This document shows positions 43,294-51,752 of a DNA stretch of 64,000 nt, piece after piece. Source of the DNA: Succinivibrio faecicola. GTDB taxonomy: Bacteria > Pseudomonadota > Gammaproteobacteria > Enterobacterales > Succinivibrionaceae. The stretch is from the NCBI RefSeq assembly GCF_019448115.1, contig NZ_JAGFNY010000003.1, forward strand, positions 1 to 64,000, in the 5' to 3' direction. The notes beneath the pieces were generated by a model. That model made no database searches. It was not told where the DNA came from and saw only the letters and a list, made by a program, of their open reading frames with translations. Made by a program: the position numbers and the translations under genes. The first letter of the stretch is position 1. Every line of letters begins with the position of its first letter.

Positions 43294-44874
43294 ATGGCTA
43301 CTACTTCATCAGATTTAGGAAAAACACTATGGGCTGCTGCAGATGTACTACGTCAAAAAATGTCAGCTGATGCATATAAGGATTATTTATTAGGCTTAGT
43401 TTTCTATAAGGCTCTTTCAGATAAATACCTAATCAAAGTAGTAGATCTTATTGAAAATAGAAAGGATGTATCTTTAGAAGAAGCACAAAAATTATATGAA
43501 GATACAGCTCAGAATTCTGAAGACTGGAAAATATTATGCGAAGAGCTACAAAAGGATATGGGCTGCATTATTCTACCTGAGCACACATTCACTGCGTTTT
43601 ATAATCAGATCAATGAAGGTTCTTTTCTCTTAGAAAATTTAAGTCAGGCATTTAGAAATATAGAACAGTCTCATGGAAACCACTATGATGGTTTATTTGA
43701 TGATTTTGATATTTCATCAAAAGATCTTGGTAAGAATGTGATGGAATGTAACAAGATGATTTCATCTGTTATCAAAGCATTGGAGGGTATTGATTTTTCA
43801 CAGTATTCAGATGATGCTTTAGGTGATGCTTATGAATATCTTATTGGCCAGTTTGCTTCTGAATCAGGTAAAAAAGCAGGTGAGTTTTATACCCCTCAGG
43901 CAGTTTCAAAACTGATTGCTAAAATTGTTACTCAGGGCAGGGAGAAAAAAGATGGTTTCTCTGTTTACGATCCTTGTTGTGGTTCTGGCTCCCTACTTCT
44001 TCAAGTAAAGAATTACATGTATAAACAAGACAATGTAGATTATTCTCGCCTAGTTCATTTCTTTGGACAGGAAATCAACAATCAAACCTATAATTTGGCA
44101 AGAATGAACATGATGCTACACAATGTGTCATCAGGTTACCAGCATTTAAATAACGGTAATACACTTTCTTTGGATTGGCCTGTTGATGAACCAACAAATT
44201 TTGATGCTTGTACAATGAATCCTCCATATTCATTAAAATGGGATGCCCAGCCTTCACTTATAACTGATGTTAGATTTTCTCGTTACGAAAGATTAGCTCC
44301 TAAAAGTGCTGCAGACTATGCTTTCTTATTGCATGGTTTTTATCATTTGAAAACAGATGGTGTTATGGGAATCGTATTACCTCATGGAGTTTTATTTAGA
44401 GGATCTGCGGAAGGTACTATTAGACAGCATCTATTAGAAGATGGATCTATTTATGCAGTTATAGGTTTACCAGCTAATCTATTCTTTAATACACCAATTC
44501 CAACCTGTGTGATAATTCTTAAAAAGAACAATCCTTCACGAGATGTTTTGTTTATTGATGCTTCTAAAGATTTTGTAAAAGAAAAAACAAGAAACATTTT
44601 AACTGATGAAGCTATAGACAAGATATTATTGGCATACAAGGAACGTAAAGATATTGATAAGTATGCACATCTTGCGTCATACAAAGAAATTAAAGAAAAC
44701 GACTTTAATTTAAATATTCCTCGTTATGTTGATACGTTTGAAGAAGAGGAACCAATCAACATTGAAGATACTTTTAAGGAATTTGAAAATATCTGCAAAG
44801 AAGAACATGAATTAAGTAACTCTTTGAATGATTATTTTAAAGAGCTTGGTTTAACCTTTAGAATGGAGGTTTAA
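43294..44874 (+). CDS. hsdM: Type I restriction-modification methyltransferase subunit HsdM
   Basis: The 526-residue N6-adenine methyltransferase has the HsdM N-terminal helical domain (DLGKTLWAAADVLRQ), the SAM-binding motif YDPCCGSGSLL at about 224-234 and the catalytic NPPY at about 309-312. With HsdS it modifies a bipartite site; with HsdR it restricts unmodified DNA. It heads hsdM-hsdS-hsdR, with 3 bases between hsdM and hsdS. Confidence 0.96.
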   Translation: MATTSSDLGKTLWAAADVLRQKMSADAYKDYLLGLVFYKALSDKYLIKVVDLIENRKDVSLEEAQKLYEDTAQNSEDWKILCEELQKDMGCIILPEHTFTAFYNQINEGSFLLENLSQAFRNIEQSHGNHYDGLFDDFDISSKDLGKNVMECNKMISSVIKALEGIDFSQYSDDALGDAYEYLIGQFASESGKKAGEFYTPQAVSKLIAKIVTQGREKKDGFSVYDPCCGSGSLLLQVKNYMYKQDNVDYSRLVHFFGQEINNQTYNLARMNMMLHNVSSGYQHLNNGNTLSLDWPVDEPTNFDACTMNPPYSLKWDAQPSLITDVRFSRYERLAPKSAADYAFLLHGFYHLKTDGVMGIVLPHGVLFRGSAEGTIRQHLLEDGSIYAVIGLPANLFFNTPIPTCVIILKKNNPSRDVLFIDASKDFVKEKTRNILTDEAIDKILLAYKERKDIDKYAHLASYKEIKENDFNLNIPRYVDTFEEEEPINIEDTFKEFENICKEEHELSNSLNDYFKELGLTFRMEV

Positions 44875-44877
44875 GCC

Positions 44878-46158
44878 ATGTCTAATGAAAAGAAAGTACC
44901 AAAACTTAGATTTCCTGGTTTCACTGACGCTTGGGAACAGCGTGAGTTTAGAATTTCATTTACAGGACTTCAAAATAACACTCTTTCAAGAGCAAATCTT
45001 AATGATGAATATGGAGTTGCCCAGAATATTCATTATGGTGATGTTTTAATAAAATATGGTGAATATATTGATGCATCGAAAACGAACTTGCCGTATATCA
45101 CGGATACAGATGTAGTAAACAAATTTTATAAGTCTTTTTTGCAAGACGGAGATATTATCTTTGCAGATACGGCAGAAGATGAAACAGTCGGAAAGTGCTG
45201 TGAAATCGTGTGTTCTAAAGGCAAAACTCTAATTGCTGGATTACATACAATGGCATTCAGACCAAATGAAAAATATGCTTCTAAATTTCTTGGTTATTAT
45301 CTAAATTCACCTTCGTACCATGATCAATTGAGACCATTGATGCAAGGAATAAAGGTAACATCTTTATCTAAATCAGCAATGCAAAATACAGTTATGATTG
45401 TTCCTAGATCTATTGAAGAACAAGAAAAAATCGGCGAGTATTTTTCAAATTTAGATTCCATTATTACCCTTCAGCAGCGTAAGTGTGAAAATCTAAAAAA
45501 ACTAAAAAAAGGACTTCTTCAAAAAATGTTTCCAAAAAATGGAAGCAATTTTCCAGAACTTCGTTTTCCTGGATTTACTGACGCTTGGGAACAGCGTAAG
45601 TTGGGGAATATTGGTAGCACATATACAGGATTGTCCGGAAAAAACAAAGATGATTTTGGACACGGTGATGCTAAGTTTATTACTTATTTGAATATCTTTA
45701 ACAACGCAATTGCAGATCCTGAGCAATTAGAAAGTATTGAAATTGATCCTAAGCAAAATGAAATCAAATATGGCGATATCTTCTTTACAACATCTTCAGA
45801 AACTCCAGAAGAAGTAGGAATGTCTTCTATTTGGCTTCAAAATCAAGCAAATGTATACCTAAATAGTTTCTGTTTTGGTTACCGTCCCATAATAGATATT
45901 GATCCTTATTTCATGGCCTTTAATCTTAGATCTGAATCTATTAGAAAGAAATTTATGTTCCTCGCACAAGGCATTTCAAGGTATAACATTTCTAAAAATA
46001 AAGTAATGGAAATGGAAATATGTCTTCCTTGTTTAGCTGAACAAAAAAAGATTGGTGCTTTCTTTTTTAAACTAGATAATCTTATCACCCTTCAGCAGCG
46101 TAAGTTAGAATCATTAAAACAATTGAAGAAAGGTTTTCTTCAGCAGATGTTTGTATAG
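44878..46158 (+). CDS. hsdS: Type I specificity subunit HsdS (expressed copy)
   Basis: The 426-residue HsdS has two target-recognition domains, each opened by LRFPGFTDAWEQR and closed by ITLQQRK. A coiled-coil spacer LKKLKKGLLQKMF lies between and LKQLKKGFLQQMF ends the protein. Each domain reads half of the DNA site. The DNA of the second domain (45583-46105) recurs exactly, inverted, at 50394-50916. Short repeats bound both domains: GCTTGGGAACAGCGTAAG-type at 44929 and 45583, and ACCCTTCAGCAGCGTAAG at 45466 and 46087. This marks it as the expression site of a switchable specificity locus. Confidence 0.95.
   Translation: MSNEKKVPKLRFPGFTDAWEQREFRISFTGLQNNTLSRANLNDEYGVAQNIHYGDVLIKYGEYIDASKTNLPYITDTDVVNKFYKSFLQDGDIIFADTAEDETVGKCCEIVCSKGKTLIAGLHTMAFRPNEKYASKFLGYYLNSPSYHDQLRPLMQGIKVTSLSKSAMQNTVMIVPRSIEEQEKIGEYFSNLDSIITLQQRKCENLKKLKKGLLQKMFPKNGSNFPELRFPGFTDAWEQRKLGNIGSTYTGLSGKNKDDFGHGDAKFITYLNIFNNAIADPEQLESIEIDPKQNEIKYGDIFFTTSSETPEEVGMSSIWLQNQANVYLNSFCFGYRPIIDIDPYFMAFNLRSESIRKKFMFLAQGISRYNISKNKVMEMEICLPCLAEQKKIGAFFFKLDNLITLQQRKLESLKQLKKGFLQQMFV
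45583..46105 (+). repeat. 523-bp inverted repeat, arm 1 (second recognition domain of hsdS)
   Basis: Arm 1 pairs with 50394-50916; position sums are constant at 96499 without gaps. It matched base for base at both ends and the encoded proteins are identical, though I did not check every base. Flanking bases differ at once outside (45582, 46106). Confidence 0.9.
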
Positions 46159-46172
46159 TAAGGATTTTATTT

Positions 46173-49100
46173 ATGTCAGAATTAGAATCAACAATTGAAG
46201 AAAAATTAATTAAAGTGCTTACTACTGGAGTTTCTCAGTGGAATTACAGACAAGATTTAAAAAATGAGAACGATTTGTGGAATAACATTCGAGAAAAATT
46301 GAATGCTTCAAATGCTAATAAGCTAAATGGTGTTCTCATTACTGATTTTGAAATGGAGCAAATAAAGGAATTTATTAAAACTCAGGCTGAATCTCCTTTT
46401 AAGGCTGGTACTTGGCTGTCAGGAGAGAATGGTTTAGCTCAAATTCCATTAAAACGAGAAGATGCAAAACAAGGAAGTATCAGCTTAGATGCAATTGATA
46501 ATCGCCAAATTAAGGGAGGAAATTCCTCCTATGAAGTGATAAATCAATACGTTGCTTTTAGGGATGATAGTAAGGATAGAAATAGACGTTTTGATGTTAC
46601 TCTTCTTATCAATGGTTTTCCTATGATCCATATTGAACTTAAAAACCAGGATCACAGTATAGATGAGGCCTTTAATCAAATAAAAAAATACTCTGGGGAG
46701 GGTAAATTTAGAGGTTTGTTTGGTCTTGTTCAAATGTTTGTTGTATCAAATGGAACAGATACAAAATACATTGCGGCTGCAACTCATGATAAGTTGAATA
46801 AAAAATTTCTAATTTCTTGGGTAGATAAGGACAACCATAGAGTTGATGATTATTTAAGTTTTGCTCAGCATGCGTTAAATATACCATGTGCTCACGAATT
46901 GGTTGGAAAGTATAGTATGCTCGATGCAAACACAAAATCATTGCTTCTATTGAGACCATATCAGATCCATGCAATTGAGGCTGTAAAAGAAGCAAGTGTA
47001 CATCCTGATCCGAAAATGAGATCTGGTTTTGTGTGGCATACAACAGGTTCAGGCAAAACAATTACATCTTTTAATGTAACTCGAAATCTTCTTGATATTC
47101 CAAGCATTGATAAAGCTATTTTTTTAGTTGACAGAAAGGATCTAGATCAGCAGACTACTTTAAGTTTTAAGTCTTACGCAGAAAGTACTGGTGATCAGAT
47201 TTTTGAAACAGAGAACACTAAGTATCTTGAAAAGGCTTTAAAAAGTAAGGACAGAATTGTAATTGTTGCAACCAGACAGAAGATGGATTGCTTGTTAGAA
47301 AAATGCAAGAAAGCAATTGCAAATGGTGATGAATCAGCTTATTACTATAAAACAGCAATGAAGATCAAAGAGAAGAATGTTGCTTTTGTAGTAGATGAAT
47401 GCCATAGAGCAATAAGTGACCAATCAAAAAGAATTATATCTGAATTCTTTGATACACAATTTAAAAAATCATTGTGGTATGGATTTACTGGAACTCCTAT
47501 TTTCAAAGAAAACAAAAAAGCCGAATGTGGTCAGGCAGCAAGAACAACAGAGCAACAGTATGGAAGATGTCTTCATAAGTACACCATTAAAGAAGCTCTT
47601 CATGACAAAGCTGTATTAGGTTTTCAGGTACAGAGTTCTGGGTTTTCTAGACAGGAACTAGAAGATATTGCAGATCAACTAGATTTAGGAAAAGATTCTG
47701 ATTTTATTGAAAAGGCTGATAGAGCAGACTTAGAAGATAAAGTATTAAAAGCGTTTAAGGCTAAATCGGAAAACAAAAATTTCTATGATTCTCCACAGCA
47801 TAGAGAGCAAGTAATAGATTATATCTGCAATAAATCAGTTGACTTGTTTAGATTAAAAGAACCTAATGGCGAAACTTTTGAAGCCATATTAACTTGTTCA
47901 AGTATTGCAGAAGCTCAGAAATATTATATTGAGTTTAAGGATTTTATTTCGAAGGGGAGAATAAAAGAAAAGATAAAACGTTTAAAGCCTGATTTCCCAA
48001 AAATTGCAATTACGTACTCAGTTTCTGAAAATGATGAATCTTCTGAAGTAAATCAAAATATGATGAAAGCATATCTAGAAGATTACAACAAGATGTTTGA
48101 CACAAAATGGACATTAGAAAACATTGCTTCATATAATTCGGATCTTAATGCACGTCTTGCAAGAAAAAGTGGAAAATACAAGGTGAGAAAGGAGCAGTTA
48201 GATTTAGTAATAGTTGTTGATAGACTGTTAACAGGTTTTGATGCACCTTGTTTGTCAACATTATTTATTGATAGACAACCTATGAGCCCTCAAGGAATAA
48301 TTCAAGCTTTTTCAAGAACTAATAGAATATATTCAGATAAAAAATCTTGGGGCCACATTGTTACATTCCAAACTCCTGCAATGTTTAAGAAAGCCTTTGA
48401 TAAAGCTCTTGACTTATATTCGAATGGAGGAGGTAATTATGTTCAAGCTCCATCTTATGAAGAGTGTAAAGATAGGCTTATTACAGCTTTAGCTGAATTA
48501 AAAGCTTATAAAGAAAATCCTCAGGATATTGAAATTTCTTCAAGTACAGATAAATCTGAACTTAAGAAATTTGCATCACTTTTCCAGCGATTTGATAAAG
48601 CCTTAGCAGCAGTGCAAACATATGAGGAGTGGTCATCGGAGGCTGAGAAATATATTAGTAGAGAATCATCAAATGATGTTACAAATGAAAATCATAGTGA
48701 TGATAATGAAATAAATAATTATCAGGAATTACAAGAAACTGATATAGGGGTAATTTTAAAAGGAATTACTGGTCTTACTGTCTCTCAAAAAGAACTAGAT
48801 ACTTATACTGGTAAATACCATAATGTTATTGAAGAAATTAAAAATCGCGAAGATTCAGATGATCCAATTGAACTTGATATTAACTATGAATTGGAATCAG
48901 TTAACCAGACACAAATTGATTACAGTTATCTCATAGCGTTAATGCAGAAATATGTTCCTGCTTCAGATGAGGATACCATAAGACAGATTAATGATCCTTC
49001 CATAGAAAAATATATTACAAATATGGAAGTAAAAAATCGTAAGCTGGGAGAGGTTATTCGCGGAATTTGGGAGCAGATAAAAACGGAACCTTCACAGTTC

Positions 49101-49391
49101 AGAGGTAAACAAGTAATCCATGTAATAAATGACAAAATTGATTTAATTATTAACGAGAAAATTGAGTCATTTTGTAATGAATGGTGTGTTGAAAGAACTG
49201 ATATGAGATACTTTTCAAAGTACTACTCCAAGGAAATAGGTCTTGAAATCTCGAATATGGATAAATTCTGCTATTTTGATGAGTATGTTGCTAAAGGAGG
49301 AACATTATCAAAGCTTCGCTACAGAAAATTAGTAAGAGAAAAAGCAGAATCTTTGATTGCTGAAGAAATTTTACCTTTAAGACAAAGGTAG
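46173..49391 (+). CDS. hsdR: Type I restriction endonuclease subunit HsdR
   Basis: The 1072-residue HsdR cuts DNA far from the recognition site after ATP-driven translocation. The N-terminal nuclease core is D141 ... E155-L-K157 (IHIELKNQ). The SF2 motor has Walker A TTGSGKT near 290-296, DECHRA near 408 and FTGTPIF after it. Motif VI is QAFSRTNRI near 712. It starts 14 bases after hsdS and ends at a terminator facing the integrase. In this locus it lies inside the interval between inverted repeats. Confidence 0.96.
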   Translation: MSELESTIEEKLIKVLTTGVSQWNYRQDLKNENDLWNNIREKLNASNANKLNGVLITDFEMEQIKEFIKTQAESPFKAGTWLSGENGLAQIPLKREDAKQGSISLDAIDNRQIKGGNSSYEVINQYVAFRDDSKDRNRRFDVTLLINGFPMIHIELKNQDHSIDEAFNQIKKYSGEGKFRGLFGLVQMFVVSNGTDTKYIAAATHDKLNKKFLISWVDKDNHRVDDYLSFAQHALNIPCAHELVGKYSMLDANTKSLLLLRPYQIHAIEAVKEASVHPDPKMRSGFVWHTTGSGKTITSFNVTRNLLDIPSIDKAIFLVDRKDLDQQTTLSFKSYAESTGDQIFETENTKYLEKALKSKDRIVIVATRQKMDCLLEKCKKAIANGDESAYYYKTAMKIKEKNVAFVVDECHRAISDQSKRIISEFFDTQFKKSLWYGFTGTPIFKENKKAECGQAARTTEQQYGRCLHKYTIKEALHDKAVLGFQVQSSGFSRQELEDIADQLDLGKDSDFIEKADRADLEDKVLKAFKAKSENKNFYDSPQHREQVIDYICNKSVDLFRLKEPNGETFEAILTCSSIAEAQKYYIEFKDFISKGRIKEKIKRLKPDFPKIAITYSVSENDESSEVNQNMMKAYLEDYNKMFDTKWTLENIASYNSDLNARLARKSGKYKVRKEQLDLVIVVDRLLTGFDAPCLSTLFIDRQPMSPQGIIQAFSRTNRIYSDKKSWGHIVTFQTPAMFKKAFDKALDLYSNGGGNYVQAPSYEECKDRLITALAELKAYKENPQDIEISSSTDKSELKKFASLFQRFDKALAAVQTYEEWSSEAEKYISRESSNDVTNENHSDDNEINNYQELQETDIGVILKGITGLTVSQKELDTYTGKYHNVIEEIKNREDSDDPIELDINYELESVNQTQIDYSYLIALMQKYVPASDEDTIRQINDPSIEKYITNMEVKNRKLGEVIRGIWEQIKTEPSQFRGKQVIHVINDKIDLIINEKIESFCNEWCVERTDMRYFSKYYSKEIGLEISNMDKFCYFDEYVAKGGTLSKLRYRKLVREKAESLIAEEILPLRQR

Positions 49392-49404
49392 TGTAGTAAG
49401 TAAT

Positions 49405-49443
49405 AAGATTCTAAAAATCAGCAGCGTATTTTTTTTAGATCTT
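49405..49443. terminator. Bidirectional terminator between hsdR and the recombinase
   Basis: AAGAT-T-CTAAAAA (49405-49416) can pair with the T-rich TTTTTAG-ATCTT (49432-49443). The loop contains TCAGCAGCGTA (49418-49428), eleven bases identical to the core of the repeats that close the hsdS cassettes. Confidence 0.6.
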
Positions 49444-50356
49444 AAAGACTTGCTAACGATCTCATAACAATATCTACATCTTTATTCTCAAGTTCTTGAA
49501 TAATATGTAGATATGTTTTCTGCGTAGTGTTCATACTAGCGTGGCCAAGTCTTCTGGCAACGCTAGCAATTGATACTCCAGCAAACAACAATAAAGAAGC
49601 ATGTGTATGTCTTAGACCGTGAATCGATATAACAGGTATTTTGGCTAACCTGCATTTACGTGCAAGAAGATCGTTAATTGTTGAGTTATAAAGCCTTGTT
49701 CCTTCTTTAACAAAGATGGGTTTGTCTTCTGGTAAGTTTTTTATCAATTCTGAGAATTGAACAATGGTTTGCCAATCAATCTGAATTTTTCTTACAGAAG
49801 ATTTATTTTTTGTTGGTTGGTAACCTCCTTCCCCCTTGTAATCCCACGTTTTATCAATAGATAGAAGTTGATGAGCAAAATCGAAATCTTTTGGAGTAAG
49901 AGCAATAGCTTCCGAAAATCTCAATCCTGTTTTTGCTATCAATTGAATGAGCCAATCAGAATTTATGGTACTTCCAAGATCCAATACAGAAAGTAAGGAG
50001 TGCAGCTCAAACTGGCTTAAAAACTTAGGCTTTTTAGAACGAGATACTTTACCTTTGATGATAGCTTTTCGAGTAGGATCATGTTCAATCAATCCTTCAT
50101 CTAAAGCATCCATGATTGCACCTTTGAGTTGATGATGAAAATCCATTGTTGTTTGTTTTTCGTGAACTTCTGCATAGTCATTTAATAGTTTTTGATATAC
50201 ATTTCTTGTCATTTCAAAAACTTTTATGTTTGGAATCAACTTCTTTAACCATTGAAGTGTCATTTTATATTTATTGAGCGTTACTTTTCTTATGGCTCCA
50301 TCTTTATAAATGGAAATCCATTTTTCATAATATTCATAAAAAAGTGCAGTTTTCAT
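49442..50356 (-). CDS. Tyrosine recombinase of the hsdS switch
   Basis: The 304-residue integrase-family enzyme has an N-terminal SAM-like core-binding domain (about 1-100) and a complete catalytic set: R146 (TGLRFSEA), H246 and R249 (HGLRHTHA), H272 (LGHASMNT) and nucleophile Y282 (KTYLH). Similar enzymes beside hsdS genes, such as CreX/PsrA in streptococci, invert recognition domains. It is encoded on the minus strand directly after two silent hsdS cassettes, with AAGGAG 10 bases before its ATG. It is probably co-transcribed with them. Confidence 0.9.
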   Translation of the reverse strand: MKTALFYEYYEKWISIYKDGAIRKVTLNKYKMTLQWLKKLIPNIKVFEMTRNVYQKLLNDYAEVHEKQTTMDFHHQLKGAIMDALDEGLIEHDPTRKAIIKGKVSRSKKPKFLSQFELHSLLSVLDLGSTINSDWLIQLIAKTGLRFSEAIALTPKDFDFAHQLLSIDKTWDYKGEGGYQPTKNKSSVRKIQIDWQTIVQFSELIKNLPEDKPIFVKEGTRLYNSTINDLLARKCRLAKIPVISIHGLRHTHASLLLFAGVSIASVARRLGHASMNTTQKTYLHIIQELENKDVDIVMRSLASL

Positions 50357-50373
50357 AGTTGAAACTCCTTACT

Positions 50374-51018
50374 TTATGTTATTTGGAAAATATACTTACG
50401 CTGCTGAAGGGTGATAAGATTATCTAGTTTAAAAAAGAAAGCACCAATCTTTTTTTGTTCAGCTAAACAAGGAAGACATATTTCCATTTCCATTACTTTA
50501 TTTTTAGAAATGTTATACCTTGAAATGCCTTGTGCGAGGAACATAAATTTCTTTCTAATAGATTCAGATCTAAGATTAAAGGCCATGAAATAAGGATCAA
50601 TATCTATTATGGGACGGTAACCAAAACAGAAACTATTTAGGTATACATTTGCTTGATTTTGAAGCCAAATAGAAGACATTCCTACTTCTTCTGGAGTTTC
50701 TGAAGATGTTGTAAAGAAGATATCGCCATATTTGATTTCATTTTGCTTAGGATCAATTTCAATACTTTCTAATTGCTCAGGATCTGCAATTGCGTTGTTA
50801 AAGATATTCAAATAAGTAATAAACTTAGCATCACCGTGTCCAAAATCATCTTTGTTTTTTCCGGACAATCCTGTATATGTGCTACCAATATTCCCCAACT
50901 TACGCTGTTCCCAAGCATACGTTATTTGTTCATGAAAAAGTCTGAAAACTTGTTTCATTTTTATGAATATTGTTTTTTCACTATTTAATAATTTTAAGGC
51001 TAAATATTCATTTTTCAC
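50374..51018 (-). pseudogene. Silent hsdS half-gene 1, identical to the second recognition domain of hsdS
   Basis: This open frame of 214 residues carries AWEQRKLGNIG ... ITLQQRK, exactly the second recognition domain of the expressed hsdS, then five other residues. The first 35 residues are unrelated to HsdS. Its GTG start overlaps the TGA of silent cassette 2 (GTGA), so a coupled half-HsdS could be translated. It has no first recognition domain and is best read as a storage cassette. Confidence 0.85.
50394..50916 (-). repeat. 523-bp inverted repeat, arm 2
   Basis: This is the inverted copy of 45583-46105 described at arm 1. It begins with the cassette-opening repeat at 50899-50916 and ends with the closing repeat at 50395-50412. 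Confidence 0.9.
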
Positions 51019-51515
51019 TTACGCAGCTGAAGGGTAATAAGGTTATCTAGTATTGAAAAATAGTCGCCTATTTTCTTTTGCTCATGAGAAGATGGAATTG
51101 CAACAACTAGTTCTTTAATTATTTGTGCTGATAAATTTCCTTGTCCACCTTGGAGAAACGTTGCGATAATATTGCTCTTTTCTTTTCTGAACCACTCTAC
51201 CAAAAAATCTGCATTTATATCCTTGTTAGGCAACAATGCCAATATAGCTTGATTTATTGCACCATCAAGTCTTGCACGACTTACTTCACCACTTGTGGCT
51301 CCATATAGTGCATATAAAATATCCCCTTTATGAACCATCTTAGCGGATGAATTATCCATACCTAATTTTGTAATATTCAATTCAGTTTTGTCATTATTAA
51401 TTTCACCTGAACGAATGAATGGTATGTCTCCATCGTAATATTCAGCTGTTCCTGATTTTGGTGTTCCCCCAGAGTATGAAGTTACTAATTCTGAAACCTT
51501 ACGCTGTTCCCAAGC
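51015..51515 (-). pseudogene. Silent hsdS half-gene 2 with a different recognition domain
   Basis: Read on the minus strand from 51515, the frame runs AWEQRKVSELV ... SGGTPKSGTAEYYDGDIPFIRSG, a standard type I recognition-domain start, to ITLQLRK and a TGA at 51015. It opens with the same GCTTGGGAACAGCGTAAG (51498-51515) and closes with a variant of the closing repeat (51018-51035). The frame is open upstream only to about 51560 and has no start codon there, so it is silent in place. It is an alternative specificity for hsdS. Confidence 0.85.
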
Positions 51516-51633
51516 AATGACAAGAAAATAAATTTCATATCTAATGGTTATTCGATGTAATCAACAAACTGTAGTATTATTTTTTCACTTCTTAGATTCC
51601 ATTTTTATGAATTAAAACAACCCACCTTATAAA

Positions 51634-51650
51634 TTGGCACCACATTTGCA
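51634..51650 (+). promoter_or_regulatory. Sigma-54 promoter for fliKLMNOPQR
   Basis: TTGGCAC (51634-51640), CACAT, TTGCA (51646-51650): GG-N10-GC spacing is exact and both elements match the RpoN consensus. A start near 51662 would give a fliK leader of about 90 bases. It lets the second half of the split operon be expressed without read-through from fliJ. The region 51516-51633 shows nothing else. Confidence 0.85.
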
Positions 51651-51752
51651 TAATAAAAACTTAGGATAAACTTTGAGTTTATCTTTAAGTGGATAAAATA
51701 CTGATAATAAATAAAAATTTACTATCTGAAGCGAAATAAAGAGGAATGTGGT

